A DNA stretch of 64,000 bases from Malaya genurostris (taxonomy: Eukaryota > Arthropoda > Insecta > Diptera > Culicidae): positions 210,982,880 to 211,046,879 of the forward strand of contig NC_080571.1 of NCBI RefSeq assembly GCF_030247185.1, given 5' to 3'. Every line of letters starts with the position of its first letter. Positions within the stretch are counted from its first letter, which is position 1. The notes beneath the pieces were generated by a model, which made no database searches, was not told the origin of the DNA, and saw only the letters and a list, made by a program, of their open reading frames with translations. Made by a program: the position numbers and the translations under genes. Positions 45,401 through 56,290 of this stretch are shown here, in pieces.

Positions 45401-45699
45401 AAACAAACACCTTTTCATATGCAGTACTGATACTTTATGCTTATAAATTTTCATAAAAATAAAAACTTCGATTTTTTTGCAGAATTTTCCATTTCTTGAC
45501 AAATAATAAATACTAAAGACAGTCTTGATCAAGTTTGGAGATAAACAGTAAACAAAGTGGCCATTTGTGACAAATTCTTCATTTTCAGATAGTTTCATTG
45601 GAATCGGAGAGGATGCTGCAAACATTTGTTCGAGTTGGCGCGAGATTGAATACATCGTGATAGCATAAATGTTACAAGTGAAAATCATGGCTTAGGAAA

Positions 45700-46310
45700 T
45701 TATACCTTAGGTTTATTTCTTTACTATCACCTTTAAAATAGGCTCCTTTTGAACCAACACAGGCATTTCAGCCGTCGATCCAATTTTCCATACACTTACC
45801 ATAGGCCTCGGCCGGGATGGCCTTCAGTTCCTTCAGCGAATTGCTTTTCATGTCCTCGATCTAGTCATGGTGCGTTCCCCGGAGTGGATATTTTAGTTTT
45901 GGAATTCGGAGAAAGTCACAGGGTGCCAAATCTGGCGAATACGGTGCCTGAGCGATGACTTTCGTTTCGTGTTTGGCCAAAAATTCTGTCACAAACGCCC
46001 AAGTAGTACTTCTTATTGACCGTTTGGCCCGTCAGAACGAATTTATGGTAAAGAAGGTGGACGGGGGAGCAGCATGAGGCAAATTCTTTACGATTCCGTA
46101 TTCGAAATTCCGTTTAAAACCCAACATTTCAAGCGAACTCGTTGTTCAATTTTTTCCCATATTGAAAATATTTAGACAAATTTTTCGTGTCGTAATCAAA
46201 CAGCTATCAAACGCACTTAACAGCAATGTCAAAGAAGGTTGTACAAACGTAACAAAAAAAAATTGGTTTAAATGAACCAGTACGGGTCAATTTTGATCAG
46301 AAGATAGAAA
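45700..46310 (-). pseudogene. mariner transposase relic
   Basis: On the minus strand the C-terminal half is readable at about 45960-45740: ETKVIAQAPYSPDLAPCDFL, IPKLKYPLRG, then LKELKAIPAEAYGKCMENWI. Upstream is KFVLTGQTVNKKYYLGV near 46020. The third catalytic aspartate is kept; the second catalytic region and the N-terminus are mostly gone. The right edge (about 46300, TCAATTTTGATCAGAAGATA) resembles the CCTTATGATCAAAAAAGAAC end of the 23.4-kb element, suggesting a related family. The 69-codon plus frame at 45749 is its shadow. Confidence 0.78.
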
Positions 46311-46356
46311 TCATCATATAAGCATCTTAAAATTATGAACTTTACAAGTGATTCCA

Positions 46357-47526
46357 CACGGAACGACCGAAATTAGCTCTGCGCCTAATTCGTATTACTG
46401 TTTTTGAATTAGTTGATTTTAACAACAAAATTTCCAAAATAACTATAAAATTAGTTGAAATTTAGAATTTACTGTGCTGAAAAAAACTCTTATTATTAGA
46501 GAATGTGTTTAGTTGGCGAATATTCTGGACACAAACCAGCAATATTTCAATCCAACACGAAATTCTCATTGACAACTAATTTCGTTATTAAAATCAGAAA
46601 CTTTGATTCTATTTATCTATCACCGTCATTACTGAAGGACAACAGTGTCAAAGCAAAACAATCCATTAAAAAGCTAAAAGGGACAGTCTTGTTGAAACTG
46701 CTCGCAAATTGTTTAGATGTTTTTCGCATGTGTTACGATATATCCATATATAAATTTCTAAACCGATATGTAAAAATGACGTAAACTGTTAGTGGAAAGT
46801 GTATTTATTCAGAATTTGTGCGCAGTTGAAGTGATTGTGGGTAATAATGTTTTTACGCGAAACAGTGAAGTGAGTTTCGAATGTTGCACTCTAATTGTAC
46901 ACGTCAAATGATGTTTTTTTTGTATCTTCTCATTCCGGGTTACGCCGTCCGGTGTACTACTTGTATTCGGTTTTTGTTTTCCGAGTGCTCAAAGTTTTCA
47001 GTGAAAGAGTCGATTTCGCGAAGTCGAATGAAGAAAACAGCGATTTAGAAGTAAAATTTTTCAAAAAGAAGTTTATGTTTCGCTTATGTCTTTTTCTCCA
47101 ATACAACATCGTATTTATACCTGCAAATATAGAAAAGATAACCGCGATTTTTTCGGTAGTAGTGTGCCATCTAGTGGCTAGTAGTCATTACGGTGTTAAC
47201 GAGCGCCATATAGCTGCTAATTGCAGAAACCAATTCAACCAGTTGTGTTGGTTGAAAACAACGTTTTTTTTCTCTAATTCAACTAAAAAATTAGTTGAAT
47301 GGGTATGAAGCGTGCCTTAGCTAAGAAATGACAGCACGTTTAATTGGTGAATTCAACTAAAAAAAATAGCCATTTCAACAAATATTTTATTATTATTAAG
47401 AGAATTAGAATTAAAAAATCTAAATTAGCAAAAGTAAGATTTTTTTAGTTGTCTCAAAAAATAACTAACTAAAATCAGAAAATCAACTAATTTTTTCGCC
47501 AAAATGCTAATTTCGGTCTTTCCGTG
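46357..47526 (+). mobile_element. Unclassified TIR element, copy B (1170 bp)
   Basis: Same termini and order as copy A: CACGGAACGACCGAAATTAG at the left, CGGTCTTTCCGTG at the right. The 137-codon frame at 46895-47308 covers the block shared with copy A (RRPVYYLYSVFVFRVLKV) but its ends differ from copy A's 75-codon frame. The block is therefore conserved as DNA, not clearly as a protein. GTGCCATCTAGTGGCTAGTA (about 47164) and GAGCGCCATATAGCTGC follow. Confidence 0.82.
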
Positions 47527-47704
47527 CATTGCTCATATGACACAATTCAGAAAGACGTAATTGTCAATCAGTCAACAGATATTCACATCCAAATGATACA
47601 TTAATTAATTATAATTAAATGCAAGGTACACTCACAAACTAACATAATATACATTGCACTCACAAACTTAAATACAAACATACGAATTATAAGTAATGTC
47701 ATTC

Positions 47705-48136
47705 TTAGGTCAAGTTCTTAAAAAATACTATAAATGAGCGTCTGAGAGTAGTACGAGACAGATTAAAATCAAATATAGTATAACAACGATTAAAAATACG
47801 AATCATGCTCGATACAAGTCCGTTCTTCGCATAATTCGTTCTAGCGAACTGGGGGACAAGAAATGGGTTATTCCGAAGAGTTCTGCGTCTAATATTTATA
47901 TCGAGTTGTCCGAGAAGGCTGGAGCAGTCGATGTTTCCCAGAATTAAATCGGAAACAAACATTACTTTCGAAACATTGCGTCAATCACTAAGCATTTCGA
48001 GTCCAATTAAATTACATCTAAGTTCGTATCTGGGAAGGCTACGGGGATCTCTCCAAGGTAGCCGACGGACGAATTTATGCGGCACAGCTTCAATGCGTTG
48101 TACCCCCTTATGGTAATAAGGAACGAGGGCAATATA
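47705..48136 (-). pseudogene. Jockey-like RT, downstream part
   Basis: Continues the protein beyond the mariner: YHKGVQRIEAVPHKFVRRLP, LPRYELRCNLIGLEML, then MFVSDLILGNIDCSSLLGQL, INIRRRTLRNNPFLVPQF and IRIFNRCYTIFDFNLSR, stopping at about 47705. The same C-terminal motif set is in the 18.7-19.6 kb relic (RRRNLRS; CKLISLDLL). It contains a stop in VSD near 48000. Confidence 0.82.
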
Positions 48137-49054
48137 CGAGGTCTGTTCAAAAAGTACCCGGAATTCTCATTTTTCTAAAAAAATATTTATTTATTCGTCT
48201 ACATCTATATGGTCTTCTTCAAAGTAACCCCCCCTAGATATAATACACTTATGTCAGCGTTTTTTCCAGTCTTCGAAACACTGATAGTCACTTTTTGTAA
48301 TGCTCTGTAGCACTCTCAGCGATTCTGCTTTTATCTCTTCAATCGATGAAAAACGCTGTCCTTTCATGGGTCTCTTCAACTTTGGGAACAGGAAAAAATC
48401 ACACGGAGCGATATCTGGTGAATAAGGAGGTTGGGGCATGATTAAACTCTTGTTTTTAGCCAAAAAATTACGAATAATTCAGCAGTTTTGGAACGAATTT
48501 TGCTGCCACTCGTTTCATGCCCAAAACATTTGAAAAAATATGATGACATGAGCCAACTGATATGCCAACTTCATCAGCAACTTCTCTAATAGTGATTCGG
48601 CGATCATCCATAATCATTTTTTCCACTTTTCCCACATTTTCATCGATTATTGACGTGCTGGGTCGACCAGAGCGTTCGTCGTCTTCAACGTCTTCGCGGC
48701 CATCTTGGAAACGCTTATACCACTCGTAAACACTTGTTTTTTTTTCATAGCAGACTCACCGTAGGCTCTCTGTAATATTTCGCACACTTGGTTACACTTT
48801 ATTTCATTTTTCACGCAAATTACAAATTCTTTGACTCTTCAATTCTTCCATTGTTTAAACTAACAAAAATCGCCGAGCTAAAAAAACACGTCTGCACCAG
48901 CCGCTACAAGACAGAATGTAAACAATGAACACAGCTGAAAATGTCACCATACATTAGGGACATATGTACCAACACAATAAAAAAAATTTTTGACCACCGG
49001 ACTCTCCAGATGCGCGCAATTAAAAAATTCCGGGAACTTTTTGAACAGACCTCG
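48137..49054. mobile_element. mariner inserted in the jockey-like RT (918 bp)
   Basis: TA on both sides (48135-48136, 49055-49056). The terminal repeats CGAGGTCTGTTCAAAAAGT match, then ACCCGGAATT on the left against TCCCGGAATT on the right. Removing it restores the order of the jockey RT. About 400 bp of the central transposase is missing compared with normal mariners of about 1.3 kb. Confidence 0.94.
48254..48851 (-). pseudogene. mariner transposase, centre deleted
   Basis: Starts at ATG 48851 (MEELKSQRICNLREK). A frameshift follows, then VYEWYKRFQDGREDVEDDE, ERSGRPSTSIIDENVGKV, the second HTH IREVADEVGISVGSCHHIF and MKRVAAKFVPKLLNYS. The reading then jumps to KNKSLIMPQPPYSPDIAPCD (third catalytic aspartate kept) and LKRPMKGQRFSSIEEIKAES, ending at 48254. 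The first two catalytic aspartates are absent. The jump at about 48470 is where the deletion lies. Confidence 0.88.
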
Positions 49055-50515
49055 TATAACGCTTCCAAGCAGTGTATGTTACTGAATGTTTTCGTCATTC
49101 GGAAGATGAATCCGAGTTGTTTGGATGCCTAGAAACGATATATGATACATGATCGCAAAAAGTTAATTTGCTATCAAGTAGGACTCCTAGATCTTTAATA
49201 CAGCTTACTCTATTTAATTCGGTCCCAAGAATAGTTGAAAATTATTGGTTTTCTTTTGCGACTGAATGTTATGATAGAACACTTTGAAGCATTTAGAACC
49301 ATCATGTTGACCTGACACCAATTTCCGAAAATATCAAGTTGTTGTTGAAGAAATTTAGCATCGCTTTGGCTATCAATTTTTAAAAAACAGTTTGAAGTCG
49401 TCTGCGTACGAGAGCTTCAAGCACTTCAGGGAAAGATTAACGTCGTTGATGTAAAGCAGGAATAGAAGAGGTCCAAGGTGACTACCTTGTGGCACACCAG
49501 AGGTAATGGAAAACGAATTAGAAACAGTGTCACCAATTTTTACCGACATTTTGCGGTCAACGAGATAGGACTTTATCCAGTCTAAAAATCTACCATGGAA
49601 TCCAAGGCGGTTGAGTTTCGCTAGAGCGATATCATGATTGATCTTGTCGAAAGCAGCTTATAAATCGGTATAGATAGAGTCAGTTTGATGACCCTTCTCC
49701 ATCTCAGAAATGATGTGCGATGTGTAACAAATGAGATTTGTGTTTGTCGAACGCTTAGGAACGAAACCATGTTGGTCGGTAGATATGTACTGTGAGCTAC
49801 AACGGTGCAAGAAATCCATGACAATCAGCTCAAACAACTTAGAAGGTGCACTTGATGACGCAATACCACGATAGTTGGAGATTATATGTTTATCGCCTTT
49901 CTTGTGAACGGGGAATAATAGCGAAGTTTTCCAGATGTCTGGAAAAATGCCTGATGACAGCGAGCTATCGAAAACGTTGGCCAATGGAGTTGCGATACTG
50001 GGAGCACATTTTTTTAACACAATTGACGGGATACCATCAGGGCCAGGATTCGAAGAGCATTTAAGACGCTTGCTCGCTTCGATCACATCATCAATCGATA
50101 TATGTTAGTGTTTGGAGAGCCGACAGATGAAAAGCAAGGTACATTATTAGCGGCTTCAGCAATGGAATCGATGTCGAGTTTCTCGTCGCAGAAAACGCTG
50201 CTGAAGTGATCACGGAAAAGACTACAAATACTATCAGTTGATTTTGCTTCAATATCGCCGTTTACCATAGTTTTCGGCAGCCCACTTTCCTTTCTCTGTT
50301 CGTTAATATATTTCCAGAAAGCTTTCGGGTTGTTCTTTAGATTATCCTGTGTTTTCTGTTGGTAAGCTTCAAGTAACTGTTTATTCAGACGTTTGTATGT
50401 GCTATTTATCGCCACATATCGTGAATGAAGGTAATCAGTTCTATTTTTCGAATATTTCCTCAGGGCGGAATATATACTGTTCAAAAGCGCTGTATTGCAC
50501 TTTGGTCCGATCTAC
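49055..50515 (-). pseudogene. Jockey-like RT, upstream part
   Basis: On the minus strand: NTALLNSIYSALRKYSKNRT, NPKAFWKYINEQRKESG, FRDHFSSVF (50484-50083). After a frame change comes NPGPDGIPSIVLKKCAPSIA, FPVHKKGDKHIISNYRGI and DQHGFVPKRSTNTNLI (50086-49658). Next is KLNRLGFHGRFLDWIKSYL, GVPQGSHLGPLLFLLYIND (motif B) near 49490 and LSYADDFKLFF (motif C, both aspartates kept) near 49405. Last is LGFIFRMTKTFSNIHCLEAL near 49100, where the mariner begins. Motif A is damaged (YTDLYKAAFDKI). Several stops and frameshifts. Jockey-clade RTs prime on nicked genomic DNA. Confidence 0.85.
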
Positions 50516-50665
50516 TCTCGAGTAGCTTGCGGTTGGTTAGGTACCGCACTATCAAAACGACATCCAACGTATTGTATCTATCCAACGCAATTTCGTTCGC
50601 TTTGTACTTCGTCGTACTTTGTACTTCCTTGGGACGAGGGTATTGAACGACAATTCAGTAAATCA
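50516..50665 (+). pseudogene. Jockey-like RT C-terminal fragment, plus strand
   Basis: HYQNDIQRIVSIQRNFVRFV followed by LRRTLYF, with an upstream RSTLE segment, is the same region as IEAIQCKFVRFALRRLPW in the 19-kb relic but on the opposite strand to the 47.6-50.5 kb element. It is about 150 bp. Since it repeats C-terminal protein rather than supplying a missing 5' part, it is a second copy and not a twin-priming product. Confidence 0.7.
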
Positions 50666-50699
50666 CCGTTAACTGTATAATTGTTGGTAATTATCAACT

Positions 50700-51100
50700 A
50701 TTTCGAACCCAAAATTTGAAAACATCAGTCGAGTCCGGATCAAATTCAACAATAACAGCAGTATCTCAAAGAATCGCATCGATGAAAACAAATGGTAGTC
50801 GGAAGGGGCCAAGTCTGGTGAATACGGCGACTAAGGTTGATGTCAGAGTGAGTGCGGAACGCAGACCGAAGCGAAGCGATTCAATGTACTGTTTTTGAAT
50901 CGCATTAACTCTGACAGGTTTGCTTTGATCAAATGAAGCTAGTTCGCACGCGCGTCTTGACGCTTCGCGTGATGCATACACTCTGACAGCAACCTAAGGA
51001 GCTCTCAGCCAAGTTTTTTTTTATTGTATCCTGAACCGGATGGCTTTGTTTACAGTTGCATTGTCATAAACAAACTTACTTTGGCCCTTTCTGGTCGTTT
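50700..51100 (-). pseudogene. Mos1-like mariner transposase fragment, interrupted
   Basis: On the minus strand from about 51100: KFVYDNATVNKAIRF (second catalytic region, aspartate kept), a stop, KTWLRAP, then at 50998 a small MITE. Beyond it, at about 50830-50760, SPYSPDLAPSDYHLFSSMRF (third catalytic aspartate kept). The DYHLF ending suggests the mauritiana (Mos1) subfamily. The N-terminal half and the termini were not found. Confidence 0.78.
50831..50998. mobile_element. Small MITE inside the mariner fragment (168 bp)
   Basis: The inverted ends CTAAGGTTGATGTCAGAGTG and the inverse of CTTAGGTTGCTGTCAGAGTG have two mismatches over 20 bp. The interior has no coding capacity; overlapping frames at 50716-50981 are shadows. 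It separates two mariner protein blocks that are normally contiguous. The exact target duplication is ambiguous (TA or CTAAGG). Confidence 0.78.
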
Positions 51101-52540
51101 TTCGATTAATTCATGGTTGAAACTGATTATTCGTTGTCTATAGCTATTAGTATCAACAGTTTCTCCAGGATTTCTTGACGAATCGATATGGTATTGCAAT
51201 CGATGTTAATGGTTATTTCGGACTTGGGTTAGTTTTTTTTTTTTCGTTTTTTCATTATACATCGTCAGAAACAATTCGATGTTAAACTGATTTTCATTCG
51301 TGCCTTTGAAGTAAAGTTTTAAAAGTGTTTTTTTCGGTTTTCCATCCGCCTTTCATTCAATTCATGTGACACCAATTTTTCGTACTTTTGGATTAATCCC
51401 ATAGTTTTTGTATATTAAATATGCTTTGCAGATGTCATACCGACCAAACAAAAGAAAATTAAGGCTCGTTCACACGAAATGTTCTTAATCGACACTTTTG
51501 TATTCTAACACTCACTTCATACCGGTATACCTGGTATACATACTTAACTCAACAGCTCAAATCTTGCTTGATGATTTTCTCATTTACCGTTTCATCACAT
51601 TTTCATTTTTCAACAAATGTTTATCGGTGCTGATATATTAAAATATTAAAGATATTCGGTACTCCGGCTGTTCCAAACTCGTTAAAAGATGCCAAAACTA
51701 CCGCCCGAAGTTGAGTGTGTAGTTACAAATAAACCATATAATTGTACAGGTCCATTAAGTTTACATAAGATTTTGATAACTTTGACAGCTTCACTATCGT
51801 TGAATCACAGACTTAAGGTCAATTCATACATTTCCGATCCGGTTCAGTACCGGCACAGTTTAGTGCAAGTTGTTTCACTCGTTGCAATGATTGAGTATTG
51901 AATCAACTAAGATATCAGGATAAATTTTTGCACTTTATAATGAAACCCAACTTTTCATTCTTGGTTCCATCTTATACCATGGTCGTATCGTTAGCTTAGA
52001 GCGAACCCTAGACCTAGACATTCATCGGACCAACGGATGACTTCCGTTGGAGGTTTTTTTGTTCTTACAGGAATTGTTGGTAATGGTAGATATTGGCATA
52101 AAACGATCATATTTGGAATCATATTTGAAGTAAACATTAAAAATTTATATCTGTTCTGTTGTTTTGCACTTTACTGCATACGACGTCTAGCGACTTCTAC
52201 TGAAATGTTCGGTAATCTTGACATTTCCAGATTACATTCTTGTTCGGTAAACTAATTTTTGCCGAACGCTGTTGAAATTTCGGTAAAAATAGTAACGAAA
52301 TCAGCAATGTATTGTCAGCTAGAGCGAAGATTGAGGTTTTCGTGTAATAGAAAACGTTTCATAAAAAAAATTCCTTTATTTGGGACAGAATATATTGCGC
52401 AAAAAATCGAGTTGTGTACCAATTTATAACAGAAAATTATTTTTTTTTAAATTACCATTTTAATTTGCTCTATTACTAATATATTCGAAACACCGGAAGA
52501 GCCAATGAAATTGCCCATAGTGCCACAAAATCAGACCGTT
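51101..52540. other. AT-rich gap
   Basis: No gene recognised. 52190-52310 resembles pieces at 30.4-31.2 kb (TTCGGTAA, TCAGCAATGT), probably an old MITE. Confidence 0.4.
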
Positions 52541-53400
52541 CAGTGCCACGCTACAGTGACATTGCCTGGAGGGAGGTGGATGTTTCAGTAGCAGTAAAAA
52601 ATATTGACGCGATGAAATGGCTTCGTCCGCGCGTGCTGACTTCAGTGGCAAAACGAGCAGGTTGGATTGGGCATGAGGAAAAGGATCGAGATGGCCAGTG
52701 GGAAAAAAAACTCAAACTTCATCCTTTTATAACACCCAACGACGACGACGATGGCTACGACGACGACGAGGACGACGACGACGACGTCGACCCAATGCAT
52801 TGTGGTTCAGACCACACTCCACAATATTCCAAACCGACCTAGCAGAGCACAACTTTCGGCTTTCGGCAAGGAAACAGAACAGACCGGGGACTGTGGAAAT
52901 AAAGGTTAAAGTATTTTCATGTCGTGGAGGGGTTGTGTTGATGATTCGGGTTTGATCTCCCCTTTCCCTTCCAATGTCAGCCTGCACTGCTGAAGAAAAG
53001 TCCATTGCCTTGGGGTCACGTGGAGGATTTGGTAGTCGTTTGGTCAAATAACATCTCTAGCTTGGAAGCAATATAGTTTTGCTTGCCTCCTGGCAGCAAA
53101 TGGTAGAATCATGATACAGAGCCGACAATAAAATGGGAACGGGATTGGTTTTGGGTACCGAAAAAAAAATAAAATTATTGCTGAAAGAACGGATCCGAAT
53201 GAATCTCGAGAGACTGACAGGAAACTGCACAAACCAACGGGGTTAGTCCTTCGCCGTAATCCTTCTGCTGTTCACATAGTTGACGTTTCCCATACAGCAG
53301 GCGTAATTCACGGTAGATTTTTTTCGGGCTGAGCGATAATTGGATTAATCCAACAGCATGCGAACGGAAAAAAACTGGACAACGCTTGATCCTTCCACCC
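52541..53400. other. GC-richer region with (GAC)n
   Basis: A GACGAC-rich run at 52739-52790 generates acidic or arginine-rich frames in several phases (99, 85 and 106 codons). None is convincing. The surrounding sequence matches no other part of the window and may be host unique DNA. Confidence 0.3.
52739..52790. repeat. (GAC)n microsatellite, interrupted
   Basis: Imperfect GAC triplets with TGGCTAC and GAG interruptions. Confidence 0.9.
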
Positions 53401-54114
53401 TTAAATATTTACGGTTGTGTTTCTTGAATGTTTCTAGTAATGTCACAAACAGAATTTCCTACGATTGAAACATGCATTCGAAAAATTTAAGGACCTAATT
53501 GATTGTAATTGTTATGAGTGAATTATGCACATTAGTTATAATATTGAGTCACCTTTGCTGTCATTGAGCTATTGTAGGATGCAAAGGGTGAATGATTTCA
53601 AACGAAATAATCAAGAATGGAATCCATCAACAATAAAACCAAAAAATATTTTATTTCTTCAATGCCGCGTGAGAGATGTGCGTCTAACATGGACCGTAGG
53701 ATAGACATCTGCAAGAACGTCATATGAATGATATACTGACTTACATCTATCTTCTTTGTCAAAGTTTCAGGAATATTTCAGCTTGGTCATCATCCCATAC
53801 GATTTTTAGTTCATAAATTTTGCCAATCGAGAAATGTCCTTTGACGAGAGACATTGTTTAACTCAAAGAAGACAGGTAGTATCTAAGAAATTTTTCCAAT
53901 AAAGTGCTCTAAATTTTTATTATTATCTAAAGTTTATATTGTCGGATAAAACATCTCAACCATAATCAAAGCTACAGAAAAAATGTACTTGGAATGGCTT
54001 ATGGTTATTAATACTCATAGCAGCTACAATGTTTTGCCTTGTCGAAGTAAATCAACTAACAAACCTGTATATTGGAATACTTTGAAAGATTTTCTAATTG
54101 TATCACCTATTGAA
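53401..54114. other. AT-rich gap
   Basis: Nothing recognisable; frame 53983-54186 has no motif. Confidence 0.45.
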
Positions 54115-54640
54115 ACTACGGTTTACAGTCTTCCATACTCATCTGTCATACTGGAACCGGATGTCGGATTTATTAGTCACCTATGAAAGAATAAAACGTT
54201 CCATTTGTGTCCAAGTTATTAAAAATCGGCTCTGCCATTTCTGAGATATAAAAATTAGATAAATTTTGAAGTTTTTGGGGACGATTGCCGACGAAACCAT
54301 AAACTGGCGAACAGTATAGCTGAAGAGAGTACGTTTGGTCATTAACAGATCTGCACAATTGAAGAATTTATTAACTAGTTTTTAAGTTTTCAGACATCGG
54401 GATCTGAATCTTTTTACGGGATCGTCACTCTATATCGCTAGACTCGGTGGTTAGACACGGATTAAATTCAAGAATATTGAATGCAGCTGAAAGGCCTTCC
54501 GTTTGAATCTAATACTAGAGAGTGCATTTTTTTTCTTTTGTTTTGCTCATATCACCCTGTATCTCCGGAACTGGAAGTCAGATCCAGATAGAATTCAGGA
54601 ATTTTATTTGGGTTCATAACACCTTTCATTTTAATCTGCA
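54115..54640 (+). repeat. Degenerate 159-bp-unit repeat array
   Basis: Units with CTGGAACCGGATGTCGGATT (about 54149) and ATCTCCGGAACTGGAAGTCA (about 54561), plus AAAGGCCTTCCGTTTGAATC and AACACCTTTCATTTTAATCT. Same family as 11473-12083. Confidence 0.6.
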
Positions 54641-55342
54641 CTCTTAGAAAAAAATGTGTAAATTTACGTCTTCAGACACCGACATATTCGAGCTTAAAAA
54701 TTGAAACATTTTTACACTTGATTTAATACAATATTCTTGCATTTTGATTCATTTTTGGGTATGTGTGAGTGTGTATTTCCAACCAATCCCAAACCCCACT
54801 ATCTGGCAGCGGTTGTCAGAAAAAAAAAAAGATGTTTCCCTGTGTTTTGTTTATTCATGCAAATTACTTTAGTCCAGAACTCAGGAAAGTGTTAACTCAA
54901 TCGAATTACGATGACCCATTTCGTATACAAAGCAAATCGTGTTCCGAAGTCATCATCATCATCATCATCATCATTATCATCCAAAACATCAAATGGATTC
55001 AAAAATTACTAGAAGAATTTTCGGTCCCATGCTAATGGCAGCGATCAACGAGTTGAATACTTTATGTGTATGTTATAGTTTTGTACATACGATTAACATT
55101 TTCCGATTTTACTAATACTCCAGTTATGCAAATTAATGTTATGCAATGTCCTATTTTTACCAATCGTATCCAAATCTATAGATTCAGTCTTCTGAATAGT
55201 TTATCTATAGACTCTCCAACATAAAACACTAATAATAAAAATTCAATAAATATTTGTACCCAAACAGTTACTGTTACCCATAAAACATATTTTGCTTTAT
55301 GCATCGAATTATTTAAGGATGAGATGAAAAAAGGTAATCTAT
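54641..55342. other. AT-rich gap with (ATC)n
   Basis: A run of about nine CAT/ATC triplets lies at 54951-54980. The 88-codon frame across it is driven by the microsatellite. No gene. Confidence 0.5.
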
Positions 55343-55470
55343 GTGTTTTTACGTTTCGTCTTCGACTCATCAGTGCATCAGCAGATTATGTTGAATTGCT
55401 GATGCAAACCCCCGGATCAACACATAATCTGCTGATGCACTGATGAGTCGAAGACGAAACGTAAAAACAC
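55343..55470. mobile_element. Palindromic element, copy 3 (128 bp, perfect arms)
   Basis: The arms 55343-55391 and 55422-55470 are 49 bp and exactly complementary, with a 30-nt loop. The outer part is GTGTTTTTACGTTTCGTCTT, then CGACTCATCAGTGC and a CATCAGCAGATTATGT inner part that differs from the other copies. The absence of mismatches implies recent origin or sequence correction. Same outer motif as copies at 12389, 27491 and 57905. Confidence 0.9.
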
Positions 55471-55899
55471 GAAATAAGTCATGTTCACTTTGCACAAACC
55501 CACGAGGTACCAAACCCCTAAATGATGCTAATCTATGAATAATGCAAGGAAATCAAAACAAGTGGACTAAAAAGATTTAAACACGCTACAGCAATAGAAC
55601 GTCAAGCCGAAATACTTGACCTATTTGAATCACTTTAAATTTTTTTTGCATATCAAATACCCTCTGATGTCATCATAAACTCACGGGGAACATGAAAACA
55701 TGAACATGAGATAGAAACATGTGAGCACTTAGTTATCTCACCTTTTGATGACCTGTTTCTGCGTTAAACGCTGAGTATGTTTGAAAGCACTTTAGGCCAT
55801 TCTTGTAAAATTCAGTCATCTAACGATTTTCGTTTTCACAATTTGAATCGTACGTGGATTTACACCACTTGTATCACTTTCATCGTTTTTGTGATAATC
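55471..55899. other. AT-rich gap
   Basis: Nothing recognised. Confidence 0.45.
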
Positions 55900-56290
55900 G
55901 TCTACATCTTCCCATATCTTCGAAACTGAAAGTCGGATTCGGATAAGATTCAGAAATATTATATGTGATTTCGATCCGGATCTTTCATTTAAATCTAAGT
56001 TTATGAAAATCGGTTTAGCAATCTCCTAGAAAAGTGAGTGTAAATTTTCCATTCAATTTGCACATATCACTATGAAACTTCGGAACCGGAAGTCGGGTTC
56101 AAATAAAACTCTGAAACTTTATATCGGACCATAAGACCTATCGTTTGAATCTAGTTTCAAATATTCGTTACATTCTCAAAAACACAGACATTTTCTGCTC
56201 TCGACGAGCTGAGTCAAATGTTATATGACATTCGGTTCATACGTCGGTTTTACATATGAACTTTTACATATGAACTTTTCCATATGGAAT
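55900..56290 (+). repeat. Dispersed mosquito-type repeat copy
   Basis: Units with CTTCGAAACTGAAAGTCGGA and CTTCGGAACCGGAAGTCGGG, then CTCGACGAGCTGAGTCAAAT, GTTATATGACATTCGG and CGTCGGTTTTACATATGAAC. This is the same order as the end of the 11473-12083 copy, more decayed. Confidence 0.65.

Larger units (their letters stand above)
47600..50515 (-). mobile_element. Jockey-like retrotransposon, 5'-truncated and interrupted
   Basis: The minus-strand coding part runs from about 50515 to 47705, followed by a 3' UTR with two AGTTTGTGAGTG copies near 47620-47665. It is split at 48137-49054 by a mariner insertion. The sequence to the right of 50515 belongs to a second jockey copy on the plus strand. 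No target duplication was found. Confidence 0.82.

Noticed and set aside
46895..47308. 137-codon frame as a gene of the TIR element
   Set aside because: The frame is not maintained in copy A (75 codons with different ends), so only the DNA block is conserved.
50516..50665. Twin-primed 5' end of the neighbouring jockey element
   Set aside because: It encodes C-terminal protein already present in the minus-strand element, so it is a separate copy.
52543..53047. Acidic (DDDD) and arginine-rich frames
   Set aside because: All are generated by the interrupted GAC microsatellite in different phases.
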